This document shows, piece after piece, positions 44,701 through 54,080 of a stretch of 64,000 nucleotides of DNA. The notes under the pieces are model-generated. The model was not told where the DNA came from and did not search any database. It saw only the letters and a list, made by a program, of their open reading frames with translations. Numbering within the stretch: position 1 is the stretch's first letter; every line of letters begins with the position of its first letter. Made by a program: the position numbers and the translations under genes. This stretch comes from Zoogloeaceae bacterium (GTDB lineage Bacteria; Pseudomonadota; Gammaproteobacteria; Burkholderiales; Rhodocyclaceae), in assembly GCA_024235655.1 (NCBI GenBank), contig JACKLY010000001.1, forward strand, positions 62,001 to 126,000, in the 5' to 3' direction.

Positions 44701-45039
44701 TCAGAAAGTCTTGATGATCCACATCGGCACACGGAGACGGTTATCCAGCGATTCCATGCGGGCAAAATTACCATCGCCTTCCGTATCAACCAGGTAGTAA
44801 GGCACGCCATGCGACGGCGTCACCTTGAGCATGTACAAACGGCCATCCCGACGATATTCCTCGATGGTGTCGCCATCCCGTTTGCGAATGGTGACCTGAG
44901 GCTCGAGTGCGCTATCAAAGGGAACAATCTCCGGCGGCGGCGGCGGAACGGCCGGCAAGGGCTGCAACTCGGCAGGTTTGGATGTCTGCGCAAAGGCAGC
45001 ATTGGCAAAAAATGCCAGCAAAATCAAAAGGCGGCGCAT
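44701..45039 (-). CDS. DUF2782 exported protein
   Basis: A 112-residue protein with a signal peptide (MRRLLILLAFFANAAFAQ), a Pro-rich linker (LPAVPPPPPEIVP) and the DUF2782 domain (VTIRKRDGDTIEEYRRDGRL, YMLKVTPSHGVPYYLVDTEG). Function unknown. It lies 45 bases upstream of thrB on the same strand, the usual position of this family next to polA and thrB. Confidence 0.88.
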   Translation of the reverse strand: MRRLLILLAFFANAAFAQTSKPAELQPLPAVPPPPPEIVPFDSALEPQVTIRKRDGDTIEEYRRDGRLYMLKVTPSHGVPYYLVDTEGDGNFARMESLDNRLRVPMWIIKTF

Positions 45040-45072
45040 GGAGAGTTCCCCGAAGTGATAGCCGAGATTGTA

Positions 45073-45801
45073 TTACAGGTTGAGCAGCATCTCGCGCTCA
45101 TACGGCAGAGGATCAAAGCCGCGCGTCTCGTAGTGCTTGAAGATGGCCTCGACGATGTCTTCCGGCTGGTCGATCACCTGGATCAGGTCCAGATCATCCG
45201 GTGAGATCGTTCCCTCGCTGACCAGCGTCTCACGGAACCAGTCGACCAGCCCGCGCCAGAACGGCGCATGCACCAGAATGATCGGAATCGGCCGGCTCTT
45301 GCCGGTCTGGATCAGGGTCAGCGCCTCCATCAGTTCGTCCAGTGTGCCGAAACCGCCGGGCATCACCACGTAGGCACTGGCGAACTTGACGAACATGTAC
45401 TTGCGCGCAAAGAAGTGGCGAAAGGTCTGCGAAATGTCCTGATACGGGTTGCCGGTCTGCTCGTGCGGCAACTGGATGTTAAGGCCGACCGACGGGCTCT
45501 TGCCGAAAAAGGCACCCTTGTTGGCCGCTTCCATGATGCCGGGGCCGCCGCCGGAGATGACCGAGAAGCCGGCATCCGAGAGCAGGCGGGCCGTTTGCTC
45601 GGTGAGCTGGTAATACGGAGAGTCCGGCTTGGTGCGTGCGCTGCCGAAGATCGACACCGCCGGGCGGATCGCGGCCAGCCTTTCGGTGGCCTCGACGAAC
45701 TCTGCCATAATGCCGAAGATCCGCCAGGATTCGCGCGCCGAGATCGATTGTTTGAGGCTGTCCGGGTCCGCCAGCGGCGGTAGTTTTGTTTTTTCGCTCA
45801 T
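45073..45801 (-). CDS. LOG-family protein (nucleotide 5'-monophosphate phosphoribohydrolase-like)
   Basis: A 242-residue Rossmann-fold protein. Both LOG signatures are present: SGGGPGIMEAANKGA and VMPGGFGTLDELMEALTLIQ. Related proteins cleave ribose 5-phosphate from nucleotides (cytokinin-activating LOG, PpnN). The longer N-terminus with ESWRIFGIMAEFVEATERL matches the bacterial TIGR00730 group. Divergent from polA with 26 bases between the starts. Confidence 0.88.
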   Translation of the reverse strand: MSEKTKLPPLADPDSLKQSISARESWRIFGIMAEFVEATERLAAIRPAVSIFGSARTKPDSPYYQLTEQTARLLSDAGFSVISGGGPGIMEAANKGAFFGKSPSVGLNIQLPHEQTGNPYQDISQTFRHFFARKYMFVKFASAYVVMPGGFGTLDELMEALTLIQTGKSRPIPIILVHAPFWRGLVDWFRETLVSEGTISPDDLDLIQVIDQPEDIVEAIFKHYETRGFDPLPYEREMLLNL

Positions 45802-45827
45802 TTTTCTTCTCTAGGTCCGTGTTGCCT

Positions 45828-48605
45828 ATGCCCGTATTGCTGCTGGTGGACGGTTCGTCCTACCTCTATCGCGCCTTCCATGCGCTACCCGATCTGCGCA
45901 ATCAGCAGAACGAGCCAACTGGCGCGGTAGTCGGCGTTCTGAACATGCTACGCCGCCTGGAAAGCGACTACAAGGCAAAGGACGTCGCCTACAAGGCTTG
46001 CGTCTTCGACGCCAAGGGCAAGACCTTCCGCGATGACTGGTATCCCGAATACAAGGCCAACCGACCACCGATGCCGGACGATCTGGTGCGCCAGATCGAA
46101 CCGCTGCATGCCTGCATTGATGCGCTCGGCTGGCCGCTGGTGATGGAATCCGGCGTCGAGGCCGACGATGTCATCGGCACACTGGCCCGGCAGGCGGCGG
46201 CGCAGGGTATCGAAGTGGTGATCTCGACCGGCGACAAGGATCTGGCGCAGCTGGTCGGCCCGCACGTGACGCTGGTGAACACCATGAGCAGCGAGGTGCT
46301 CGACGAGGCCGGCGTGCTGGCCAAGTTCGGCGTGCCGCCGGAGCGCATCGTCGACTACCTGACGCTGGTCGGCGACACCGTGGACAACGTGCCCGGCGTC
46401 AGCAAGTGCGGCCCAAAAACCGCCGTGAAATGGCTGACCCAGTATGGCACGCTCGACAACCTGGTGGCACATGCTGACGAAGTGGGTGGCGTGGTTGGCG
46501 AGAACCTGCGCCAGGCACTCGATTTCCTGCCGCTGGGGCGCAAGCTGGTCACCGTGCGCTGTGACCTCGATCTGCCGGAAACGCCGCAATCGCTGACGCC
46601 AAGGCCGGCGCAGCGGGAACGGCTGATCGAGCTGTTCACCCGCATTGAATCGCGCAGCTGGCTGCGGGAGGCAACGCAGTTGCCGGAATCGCCGGCAGCG
46701 GGCAGCGAAGCGACGGTCTATGCTCCAGCGGAGGCCGTGCCGGCAACATCAACGGCCACCACCTTGCCCGCCCTCCCCGACTCGCTGTTCACCCCCGACC
46801 GTTCGGGCTACGAAACCGTGCTCGACTGGGCCAGCTTCGAGCGCTGGCTGGAAAAAATTAACGCCGCCGAACTGACCGCGCTCGACACCGAAACCACCAG
46901 CCTCGACCCTTTCGCCGCACGTATCGTGGGCATCTCGCTGGCCACCGCGCCGGGCGAGGCCTGCTACATCCCGGTGGCGCACCACTACGCCGGCGTTCCG
47001 GCGCAGCTGCCGCGCGACGACGTGCTGGCGAAGCTGAAGCCGTGGCTCGAATCAGCCAAACACGCCAAGCTCGGCCAGCACCTCAAGTACGACCAGCACG
47101 TGCTCGCCAACCACGGCATCGCGCTCGCCGGTGTCGTTCATGACACCCTGCTCGAATCCTACGTGCTCGAATCCGACAAGGGCCACGACCTCGGCCAGCT
47201 TGCCTCGCGCCACCTCGGCCTCGATACCATTTCCTACGAATCGCTATGCGGCAAGGGGGCGAAGCAGATCGGCTTCGAGCAGGTCGACATCGAACGCGCC
47301 GGCCAGTATTCGGCAGAGGATTCGGACATCACCCTGCGCGTGCATCAGGCACTGCTGCCACGCGTGCTGGCCGACGAAGGCCTGCAACGCATCTATGCCG
47401 AGATCGAAATGCCGGCACGCGAGGTGCTCTTCCGCATGGAGCGCAACGGCATCCTCGTTGATGCTGCACTGCTGGCGCAGCAGAGCCACGAACTCGGCAC
47501 CGCACTGATGGCACTGGAAGCCAAGGCGCACGAGCTGGCCGGCCAGCCCTTCAACCTCAACTCGCCGAAGCAGCTCGCCGAAATCCTGTTCACCAAGCTC
47601 GGCCTGCCGGTGCAGAAAAAGACCCCTTCCGGCGGCCCGTCGACCGACGAGGAGGTACTGACCGAACTGGCGCTCGACTACCCGCTGCCCAAGGTACTGC
47701 TGGAAACACGCACGCTGTCGAAGCTGAAGAGCACCTACACCGACAAGCTGCCGCGCATGGTCAATACCGATACCGGCCGCGTGCACACCAGCTACTCGCA
47801 GGCCAGTGTCATCACCGGCCGGCTGGCCAGTTCCGAACCCAATCTGCAGAACATTCCGGTACGTACCGCCGAGGGCCGCCGCATCCGCGCCGCCTTCGTT
47901 GCGCCAGCGGGCTCAAGCATCGTTTCCGCCGACTACTCGCAGATCGAGCTGCGCATCATGGCGCACCTCTCCGAAGATGCGCGTCTGCTCGAAGCCTTCG
48001 CGCAGGGCGAGGATGTGCACCGGGCCACCGCCGCCGAGATCTTCGGCGTCACCCCGCTTGAGGTCGGCCCCGATCAGCGCCGCGTCGCCAAGGTGATCAA
48101 CTTCGGCCTCATCTACGGCATGAGCGCCTTCGGCCTCGCCCGCCAGCTCGACCTCGAACGCAGCGCAGCGGCTGCCTACATCGAGCGTTACTTCACCCGC
48201 TACCCCGGCGTCGCCCGCTACATGGAAGAGACACGCAACGCCGCCAAACTCAATGGCTACGTCGAAACTGTTTTCGGCCGCCGCCTGTGGCTGCCCGACA
48301 TCCGCGCCAGCCACGTCGGCCGCCGCCAGGGCGCCGAACGCGCGGCGATCAACGCGCCGATGCAGGGCACCGCCGCCGACCTGATCAAGCTGGCGATGAT
48401 CGCCGTGCAGCGCTGGCTGGACGAAAAGCACATGGCCACCCGGCTGGTGCTACAGGTGCATGATGAACTGGTGCTTGAAGTGCCGGATGCCGAACTGGCA
48501 GCCATCCGCAGCGAACTGCCGCGGCTGATGACGCAGGTGGCGAAACTGAAGGTGCCGCTGGTGGTCGAGGTGGGCGTCGGGGCAAACTGGGATGAAGCGC
48601 ACTAG
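45828..48605 (+). CDS. polA: DNA polymerase I
   Basis: A 925-residue repair polymerase with three domains. The 5'-3' exonuclease is residues 1 to about 290 (LLLVDGSSYLYRAFHA, ISTGDKDLAQLV). The 3'-5' proofreading domain spans about 345-540, with an intact DxE in ALDTETTSLDP. The polymerase domain has SADYSQIELRIMAHLS, RRVAKVINFGLIYGMSAFGL and the catalytic VHDELVLEVP. Length is very close to E. coli PolA (928). ATG 45828 gives the family N-terminus; an upstream in-frame start would add a hydrophobic leader that the enzyme does not have. Confidence 0.98.
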   Translation: MPVLLLVDGSSYLYRAFHALPDLRNQQNEPTGAVVGVLNMLRRLESDYKAKDVAYKACVFDAKGKTFRDDWYPEYKANRPPMPDDLVRQIEPLHACIDALGWPLVMESGVEADDVIGTLARQAAAQGIEVVISTGDKDLAQLVGPHVTLVNTMSSEVLDEAGVLAKFGVPPERIVDYLTLVGDTVDNVPGVSKCGPKTAVKWLTQYGTLDNLVAHADEVGGVVGENLRQALDFLPLGRKLVTVRCDLDLPETPQSLTPRPAQRERLIELFTRIESRSWLREATQLPESPAAGSEATVYAPAEAVPATSTATTLPALPDSLFTPDRSGYETVLDWASFERWLEKINAAELTALDTETTSLDPFAARIVGISLATAPGEACYIPVAHHYAGVPAQLPRDDVLAKLKPWLESAKHAKLGQHLKYDQHVLANHGIALAGVVHDTLLESYVLESDKGHDLGQLASRHLGLDTISYESLCGKGAKQIGFEQVDIERAGQYSAEDSDITLRVHQALLPRVLADEGLQRIYAEIEMPAREVLFRMERNGILVDAALLAQQSHELGTALMALEAKAHELAGQPFNLNSPKQLAEILFTKLGLPVQKKTPSGGPSTDEEVLTELALDYPLPKVLLETRTLSKLKSTYTDKLPRMVNTDTGRVHTSYSQASVITGRLASSEPNLQNIPVRTAEGRRIRAAFVAPAGSSIVSADYSQIELRIMAHLSEDARLLEAFAQGEDVHRATAAEIFGVTPLEVGPDQRRVAKVINFGLIYGMSAFGLARQLDLERSAAAAYIERYFTRYPGVARYMEETRNAAKLNGYVETVFGRRLWLPDIRASHVGRRQGAERAAINAPMQGTAADLIKLAMIAVQRWLDEKHMATRLVLQVHDELVLEVPDAELAAIRSELPRLMTQVAKLKVPLVVEVGVGANWDEAH

Positions 48606-48631
48606 CATCGTTTTGCGCCAGGAATAAGCAG

Positions 48632-49156
48632 CTAAACGGCTGGCCACGCCAGCATCACGCATTCCCCATAGCCAAACTTCAACTGCGTCCACTCGGTGGA
48701 CGGCAGGCCGCGCGCATGTCCGACGGCAGACCGCATCACCCCGGCATGGGCAACGACGATGCAGGCCGGCAGGCCTTCGGCGGCCAGTGCATTGAGGCAG
48801 GCGACACTCCGTGCCTGCAGCATGGTTACTGACTCACCGCCCGGTGGCGCATGGTTGAGCAGATCGGCGGCCCAGTCGTTGAGCGCTTCCCTGCCGATGT
48901 CATCCCAGTGCCTGCCTTCCCACTCACCGAAATTCATTTCCATCAGGCGATCGTCGAAGCGGGGCGAGGGATGCAGCGCATCCGCCAGCATCCGGCAGCG
49001 CAGCAGGGGGCTGGAGATCAGCGGCAGGCCGGCAGGGAGCTGCTGGCGCAGCAGGTCGGCAGTCTCGTCCACATCCAGCGCCGGCAGATCGAGTTGCCCG
49101 TAGCAGATGCCGAGGGCCACCTGTGGCTCCGGGTGGCGGATCAGGTAAACCTGCAT
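48632..49156 (-). CDS. cobC: Alpha-ribazole phosphatase-type histidine phosphatase CobC
   Basis: A 174-residue phosphoglycerate-mutase-fold phosphatase. The catalytic motif is YLIRHPEP (RHP rather than RHG), followed by FGEWEGRHWDDI and the second His in VVAHAGVMRSAV. It removes the phosphate from alpha-ribazole-5'-P or cobalamin-5'-P in nucleotide-loop assembly. The cobC role is supported by a 16-base overlap with cobS; other histidine phosphatases look alike, so position carries much of the call. Confidence 0.85.
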   Translation of the reverse strand: MQVYLIRHPEPQVALGICYGQLDLPALDVDETADLLRQQLPAGLPLISSPLLRCRMLADALHPSPRFDDRLMEMNFGEWEGRHWDDIGREALNDWAADLLNHAPPGGESVTMLQARSVACLNALAAEGLPACIVVAHAGVMRSAVGHARGLPSTEWTQLKFGYGECVMLAWPAV

Positions 49157-49893
49157 AGCAATCCCAGGTAGAAAGCAAACTCGGCCAGTTGCTGGGTGGC
49201 GCCAAGACAGTCGCCGGTATAGCCACCGAGCCGCCGGGAAAATTTGCGCGTCAGCAGGGCGGTAGCGGCAGCTGCGAAGAGCACGCCGAACGCAGCCGCC
49301 TGCGGTGGCAGCAGCAGGAGGCCGACCAGCCCGAAGGCGCTGGCCAGTGCGAGTTCGCCCGCCGAGATGTGCGTGGCCAGCGGCTTGGCCTTGCCTTCAT
49401 CGCGGGCGTAGTCGAGGAAGTGCATCACCGAGGTGGCGCACAACCGCGACAGCGCATGCCCGGCGATCAGCGCGGGAGCAACCAGCAGCATGTCGAGTTC
49501 GACCAGCGCCATGAACTTGCCGAGCAGGAGCAGGACCAGCGCAATGGCGCCATAGCTACCGATGCGCGAATCCTTCATGATTTCCAGCGTACGTTCGCGC
49601 GTCCAGCCGCCACCGAAACCATCGACCATGTCAGCCCAGCCGTCTTCGTGGAAGGCGCCGGTGACGTAGATCGTCGCCGCCATGGCCAGCAGTACGGCCA
49701 ACGTCTTCGGCCAGAAGAAGGAAGCCAGCGCAAAGACCAGCGCCCCGATCAGGCCAACGATCAGGCCGACCAGCGGGAAGTAGCGTGCCGAATGATTGAG
49801 CGCATCCGCCGAATGCCCGACCCAGCCCGGTACAGGCAGGCGCGTGAAGAAGCGCAGCGCACCGAAGAAGTATTCCAGTTCGCGTCGCAGCAT
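49141..49893 (-). CDS. cobS: Adenosylcobinamide-GDP ribazoletransferase (cobalamin synthase) CobS
   Basis: A 250-residue integral membrane enzyme that joins adenosylcobinamide-GDP to alpha-ribazole. N-terminal FFGALRFFTRLPVPGWVG, the metal-binding motif HEDGWADMVDGFGGGWTRER and IMKDSRIGSYGAIALVLLLL are diagnostic. About six hydrophobic helices. It overlaps cobC. A repeat element fills the gap between its start and cobT. Confidence 0.95.
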   Translation of the reverse strand: MLRRELEYFFGALRFFTRLPVPGWVGHSADALNHSARYFPLVGLIVGLIGALVFALASFFWPKTLAVLLAMAATIYVTGAFHEDGWADMVDGFGGGWTRERTLEIMKDSRIGSYGAIALVLLLLGKFMALVELDMLLVAPALIAGHALSRLCATSVMHFLDYARDEGKAKPLATHISAGELALASAFGLVGLLLLPPQAAAFGVLFAAAATALLTRKFSRRLGGYTGDCLGATQQLAEFAFYLGLLCRFT

Positions 49894-49919
49894 GTCAGTT
49901 TCCGGGCGAGGAAGCAGAC

Positions 49920-50021
49920 GTCCACCGCAGAGACGCGGAGGCGCGGAGATTCGCAGAGAAAATCGCGATTTTCTTGGCTTGTCTCAGTGCACCTCTGTAC
50001 CTCTGCGCCTCTGCGGTGGAC
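49920..50021. repeat. Inverted-repeat element, copy 2 with inner palindrome
   Basis: Arms 49920-49948 and 49993-50021 (29 bases each) share a perfect outer 13-base core (GTCCACCGCAGAG) and differ at five inner positions, all transitions. The 44-base spacer holds a perfect 18-base palindrome at 49957-49974 (AGAAAATCG and its complement). The element separates cobS from cobT. It is clearly related to the copies at 16176 and 60855. Confidence 0.8.
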
Positions 50022-50039
50022 TTCGAATTCATCATCAAC

Positions 50040-51095
50040 TCAGCTCTTTTCCGAAACACCAGCCGACTCGAAGCTGGCCATTTCGTTGAGGAAGGCGGCG
50101 GCCGCCTTGACCAGTGGCCAGGCCAGCGCGGCGCCGGTGCCTTCGCCGAGGCGCAGGCCGAGGTCAATCAGCGGCTCGGCAGCGAGTGCTTTCAGTTGCG
50201 CCTGATGTCCGGGTTCGGCCGAGCGGTGGCAGAACACCGCATAGGGCAGCACGTTCGGCTCGATGCGAGCGGCGACCAGCAGCGCCGAGCCGACGATGAA
50301 GCCGTCGATCAGCAGCACCATGCCGGCTTCGGCGGCACCCAGCATGGCGCCGGCCATCATGGCGATCTCGAAGCCGCCGAACTCGGCGAGCACCGCCTGT
50401 GCATGGTCGCTGCCGCCATTGTTCAGCGCCGGCAGGCCGGCACGCGCCGATGCCTGGGCCAGCAAGTCGCGCTTTCTGGCCAGGCCGGGATCATCCAGCC
50501 CGGTGCCGCGGCCGATGCAGTCATTCAAGGGGGTGCCGGTCAGGTGATGGGTGAGCAGCGAGGCGGCAGCCGTGTTGCCAATGCCCATCTCTCCGAAACC
50601 CAGCACCTTGCAGCCGGTGGCAGCCAGTTCGCGGGCCAGCGCCGCACCGCGGGCAATCGCCGTGTCGCGCTCGGCTTCGCTCATCGCCGCTTCTTCGATG
50701 TAGTTGCGCGTACCGGGTGCCACCTTGGCGTCGACCAGCCCGTCGCGGCTGCCGAAATTGTGGGCCACCCCGGCATCGACCACCTTCAGGCCAAGGCCGT
50801 TGGCGCGGGCGAAGACGTTGATGGCGGCACCGCCGGCAAGGAAGTTCTCCACCATCTGCCAGGTGACGTCCTGCGGGAAAGCCGAGACGCCGGCCTTCGC
50901 CGCACCATGGTCGCCGGCAAAGACAGCGATGGTCGGCAAATCGAGCGAGGGTGTCAGCGTTTGCTGGATCAGGCCGATCTGCAGGGCGAGGCGCTCCAGC
51001 CCGCCCAATGCACCCAGGGGCTTGGTCTTTTGATCGATCTTGTGCTGCAGGTCATTGCGCAGGGCAGGATCGGGGGCAGATATCCGGTAGTTCAT
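50040..51095 (-). CDS. cobT: Nicotinate-nucleotide:dimethylbenzimidazole phosphoribosyltransferase CobT
   Basis: A 351-residue enzyme that makes alpha-ribazole-5'-phosphate from NaMN and the lower-ligand base. Motifs: [67 protein letters not shown], and the catalytic Glu in [14 protein letters not shown]. Length matches the family (about 350). It is separated from cobS by the repeat element but on the same strand. Confidence 0.96.
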   Translation of the reverse strand: MNYRISAPDPALRNDLQHKIDQKTKPLGALGGLERLALQIGLIQQTLTPSLDLPTIAVFAGDHGAAKAGVSAFPQDVTWQMVENFLAGGAAINVFARANGLGLKVVDAGVAHNFGSRDGLVDAKVAPGTRNYIEEAAMSEAERDTAIARGAALARELAATGCKVLGFGEMGIGNTAAASLLTHHLTGTPLNDCIGRGTGLDDPGLARKRDLLAQASARAGLPALNNGGSDHAQAVLAEFGGFEIAMMAGAMLGAAEAGMVLLIDGFIVGSALLVAARIEPNVLPYAVFCHRSAEPGHQAQLKALAAEPLIDLGLRLGEGTGAALAWPLVKAAAAFLNEMASFESAGVSEKS

Positions 51096-51189
51096 GGCAG
51101 AATGTCAGAAAAAGGTTCGTGGCAGGGGCCGGAACAGCGTCTCCGGCGCTCATGATTGCGCGCAAGTATACCCACAGGAGCCAGCACCT

Positions 51190-52257
51190 TTGACTTTCAA
51201 TTGCCGGATCATCGTCTGCCTGATCCTCATGCCGCTGCTGGCGGGCCTCGCGCTGCCCACTGCGGCTGCGACGCCGGTTCTGCGCGTGCTGGCCTGGCCC
51301 GGCTATGTCGAGCCCGAGGTCATTGAGGAATTCCAGAAACGGCACAAGGTCTCGGTGGAAGTTACCGTCGTGGACAACGACGATACCTTGCTGGAAAAAA
51401 TGCGTATCGGTGCCGGCAGCGGCAGTGGCAATTTTGATCTGGTGGCCGCCAATACAGCTGAAATCTCTCGTTATGCAGGGGCCGGATGGCTGCAGCCCAT
51501 TGCCCTGAACGACATCCCGGCACGCGCTGGGCAGGCACCACGATTTCTCGACTATGCTGGCCTGCCCGGGCTGATGCAAGGTGGCCGGGTCTACGGCATT
51601 CCCTTTACCTATGCGGAAATGGGTCTGATCTACGACCGCAAGGCATTTGTGCAGCCCCCCGACTCGATTGCCGTGCTCTGGGACGAGCGCTACCGGAAAA
51701 AGGTACTGGCTTTCAACGGTTCTTCGCACAACTTTTCTCTCGCAGCGCTGCGCCTCGGCCGGCCTTCGCCGTTCAACCTCGCTGAACGCGACTGGCCACT
51801 GGCCGTTGACCAGCTGATCGCCTTGCGGCGCAATGTACTGGTTTTCTATACGCAACCGGAGGAATCGGCCGATCTGTTCATCCGGCACAAGGCGGTGCTG
51901 ATGTATGCGAATTACGGCCGACAGCAGCTCAAACTGCTCACCGACCGCCATGCCGATGTCGGCTATGTCATTCCGGCCGAGGGCGCACTGGCCTGGCTGG
52001 ATTGCTGGGCCATCACCCGCGGTGCAGGCAATGTCCGGCTGGCGCATGCCTTCATCGACCACATGCTGGGCGCGACGGCAAGCCGCCTGCTGGAATCGCG
52101 GCAGGGGCTTTCCAGCACGAAAAAGGCCATAAGCATGCCTGCCGGAAAAGAACGGCAACTGCACTGGTTGATGCCGGTCGAAAATGCCGAAGAACGGACC
52201 CGCCTGTGGCAGCGCATCCTCTCCGGCGATACCCGCAACAGGGTGCTGCAGCCATGA
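51190..52257 (+). CDS. Polyamine-binding (PotD/NspS-like) periplasmic protein
   Basis: A 355-residue exported binding protein of the spermidine/putrescine family: VLRVLAWPGYVEPEVIEEFQ, GSGNFDLVAANTAEISRYAG, YGIPFTYAEMGLIYDRKAF and VGYVIPAEGALAWLDCWAI. The signal peptide is VCLILMPLLAGLALPTAAA. TTG 51190 is chosen because CAGGAG lies nine bases upstream. There is no ABC permease or ATPase; instead the stop overlaps a membrane diguanylate-cyclase gene by ATGA. This matches the NspS-MbaA arrangement of Vibrio cholerae, where the binding protein is a sensor. Ligand unproven. Confidence 0.82.
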   Translation: MTFNCRIIVCLILMPLLAGLALPTAAATPVLRVLAWPGYVEPEVIEEFQKRHKVSVEVTVVDNDDTLLEKMRIGAGSGSGNFDLVAANTAEISRYAGAGWLQPIALNDIPARAGQAPRFLDYAGLPGLMQGGRVYGIPFTYAEMGLIYDRKAFVQPPDSIAVLWDERYRKKVLAFNGSSHNFSLAALRLGRPSPFNLAERDWPLAVDQLIALRRNVLVFYTQPEESADLFIRHKAVLMYANYGRQQLKLLTDRHADVGYVIPAEGALAWLDCWAITRGAGNVRLAHAFIDHMLGATASRLLESRQGLSSTKKAISMPAGKERQLHWLMPVENAEERTRLWQRILSGDTRNRVLQP

Positions 52258-54080
52258 ACGCACCGACGGCAAACCCTGTACCTCCCTTACCGTTCCGTCC
52301 GCTGGCCCACAGGCTGGCACTGGCACTCGCCCTGCTGGCCGTGTTTACTGCCTCCCTGACCGGATATTTCCTTTATCAGGATGGTCGACAGGCGCTGATC
52401 ACCACCTCCGAATACCAGCTGACGACCGCAACCCGCCTGCTCGGCAGCCGCCTCGCGGCAACGCTGGACGATGCGCAGCGTGACATTCACCTGCTGGCCG
52501 GTCATCCGGACAGCGCAAGCGCACTGCAAGGCGACCGGGAGAGTCGCCAGCGCGCCGAAACACTCTTCGCCCGCTTCATCGAGAACCGCCGGGGCTATTT
52601 CCAGATCCGCCTGATCTCCGCCGCCGCAGGGCAGGAGATCGTGCGCGTTGACCGCAACCACGGCTTGCCGGTGATTGTCGGTGGCGACGACCGGCAGGAG
52701 AAGGGGCACTATCCCTACGTCTTCGAAACGCTGTCCCTGCCAGCGGGTGGCCTCTATCTCTCGCCAGCGGTGATCAACCACGAACGCGGCGCCCACGACG
52801 CCGAAGAGAAGCCCTCGGCGCAATTGGCAATCCAGATCAATCGTGCGGACGGGCCGGCACTCGGCGTGCTGGTCATCAACCTTGATCTGCGCGGTACGCT
52901 CAACCTGCTGACCAGCGACCTGCCGCCGGACACCGACATCTACCTGACCAATGCCGAGGGTGATTTCCTGATTCATCCGGATGCAGAACAAGCCTTTGCC
53001 TTTGACCGGGGGCGGCGCGTACAAATGCAGACGGCTTTTCCCGAAACGCGCAAGCTGCTCGATGAAAGCTATACCGGCAGCCTCGTCTTTCAGACCGATA
53101 CCGTGCACCAGGCGCATGCAGGAGACGCAACGGATCACCTGGCCAGCTTTGCCCGCATCGATACCGCGCCAGAAATCTGGCAGGGAACCGGCCAGCATTA
53201 TGGCGTCCGCTTCTTCATCGGGCTCGCCCAGGCCATGACCGGAATTGAGGAACAAAGCCGCAACATGGCGGAAAACGTCGCCATCAAATCCCTGGTCTCC
53301 GGGCTGATCGCCGTTCTCCTCGCAGTCCTGTTCTCGCGTGCGATCACCGCCCCCTTGCAACGGATCGCCGCCGCCATGAGCCACATCGGAAAACCCGATG
53401 CCACGCTGCTGCCCACCGGCCGCAATGATGAAATCGGCATGCTGGCACGCCGCTTTTCTGCCATGCAGCAGCAGATTGGCGAGCAGCTGGAGACACTGGA
53501 AATGCAACGTCAGGCGCTTGACCACGAAGCGCAGCACGACTGGCTGACGGGCATCGCCAACCGGCGCAACTTCATCAGCTTCCTGCCGCAGGCGCTGGCC
53601 CGAACCAGCCGCCGCCAGAGCGGGCTGACGCTCTTTTTCATCGACCTTGACGGCTTCAAGGAAATCAACGACCAGCATGGACATGCCGCCGGTGATGCCG
53701 TACTCGTCGAGGTGGCGCGGCGCCTCCTGGCCAGCGTGCGTACCGGCGATTTCGTTGCCCGACCCGGTGGCGATGAATTCGTGATTGTCTGCGAGGATCT
53801 GCGCACCCCGGCAGAAGCAGTGCATGTGGCCGAAAAAATCATGCAGAAGGTTGCAGAACCGCTGGTCGTCGGCGATACCCGGCTGACCGTCGGCGCCTCG
53901 ATCGGCATTGCCCGCTTCCCCGAGGATGGCACCGATGCCGACCACCTGACCAGCGCGGCTGACCGGGCGATGTACGCCGCCAAGGCACAAGGACGCGGCG
54001 CTTTCTGTGTGGCCACCGATCTCGTGGCCGATGCAATGCCCCCGGCGCAGACGGCGAATAATGGCAATAAGGAGGCATGA
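52254..54080 (+). CDS. Membrane diguanylate cyclase with periplasmic sensor domain
   Basis: A 608-residue protein: transmembrane helix at about 22-42 (LALALALLAVFTASLTGYFL), a periplasmic dCache-like domain of about 300 residues, a second helix at 345-362 (SLVSGLIAVLLAVLF), HAMP, a coiled coil, and a GGDEF domain. The active site GGDEF is intact at 505-509, with an RTGD inhibitory site just upstream (RxxD), so it should make cyclic di-GMP with product inhibition. No EAL domain follows, unlike MbaA. Its start overlaps the binding-protein stop, and its 3' end overlaps the cobU start region. Confidence 0.9.
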   Translation: MNAPTANPVPPLPFRPLAHRLALALALLAVFTASLTGYFLYQDGRQALITTSEYQLTTATRLLGSRLAATLDDAQRDIHLLAGHPDSASALQGDRESRQRAETLFARFIENRRGYFQIRLISAAAGQEIVRVDRNHGLPVIVGGDDRQEKGHYPYVFETLSLPAGGLYLSPAVINHERGAHDAEEKPSAQLAIQINRADGPALGVLVINLDLRGTLNLLTSDLPPDTDIYLTNAEGDFLIHPDAEQAFAFDRGRRVQMQTAFPETRKLLDESYTGSLVFQTDTVHQAHAGDATDHLASFARIDTAPEIWQGTGQHYGVRFFIGLAQAMTGIEEQSRNMAENVAIKSLVSGLIAVLLAVLFSRAITAPLQRIAAAMSHIGKPDATLLPTGRNDEIGMLARRFSAMQQQIGEQLETLEMQRQALDHEAQHDWLTGIANRRNFISFLPQALARTSRRQSGLTLFFIDLDGFKEINDQHGHAAGDAVLVEVARRLLASVRTGDFVARPGGDEFVIVCEDLRTPAEAVHVAEKIMQKVAEPLVVGDTRLTVGASIGIARFPEDGTDADHLTSAADRAMYAAKAQGRGAFCVATDLVADAMPPAQTANNGNKEA

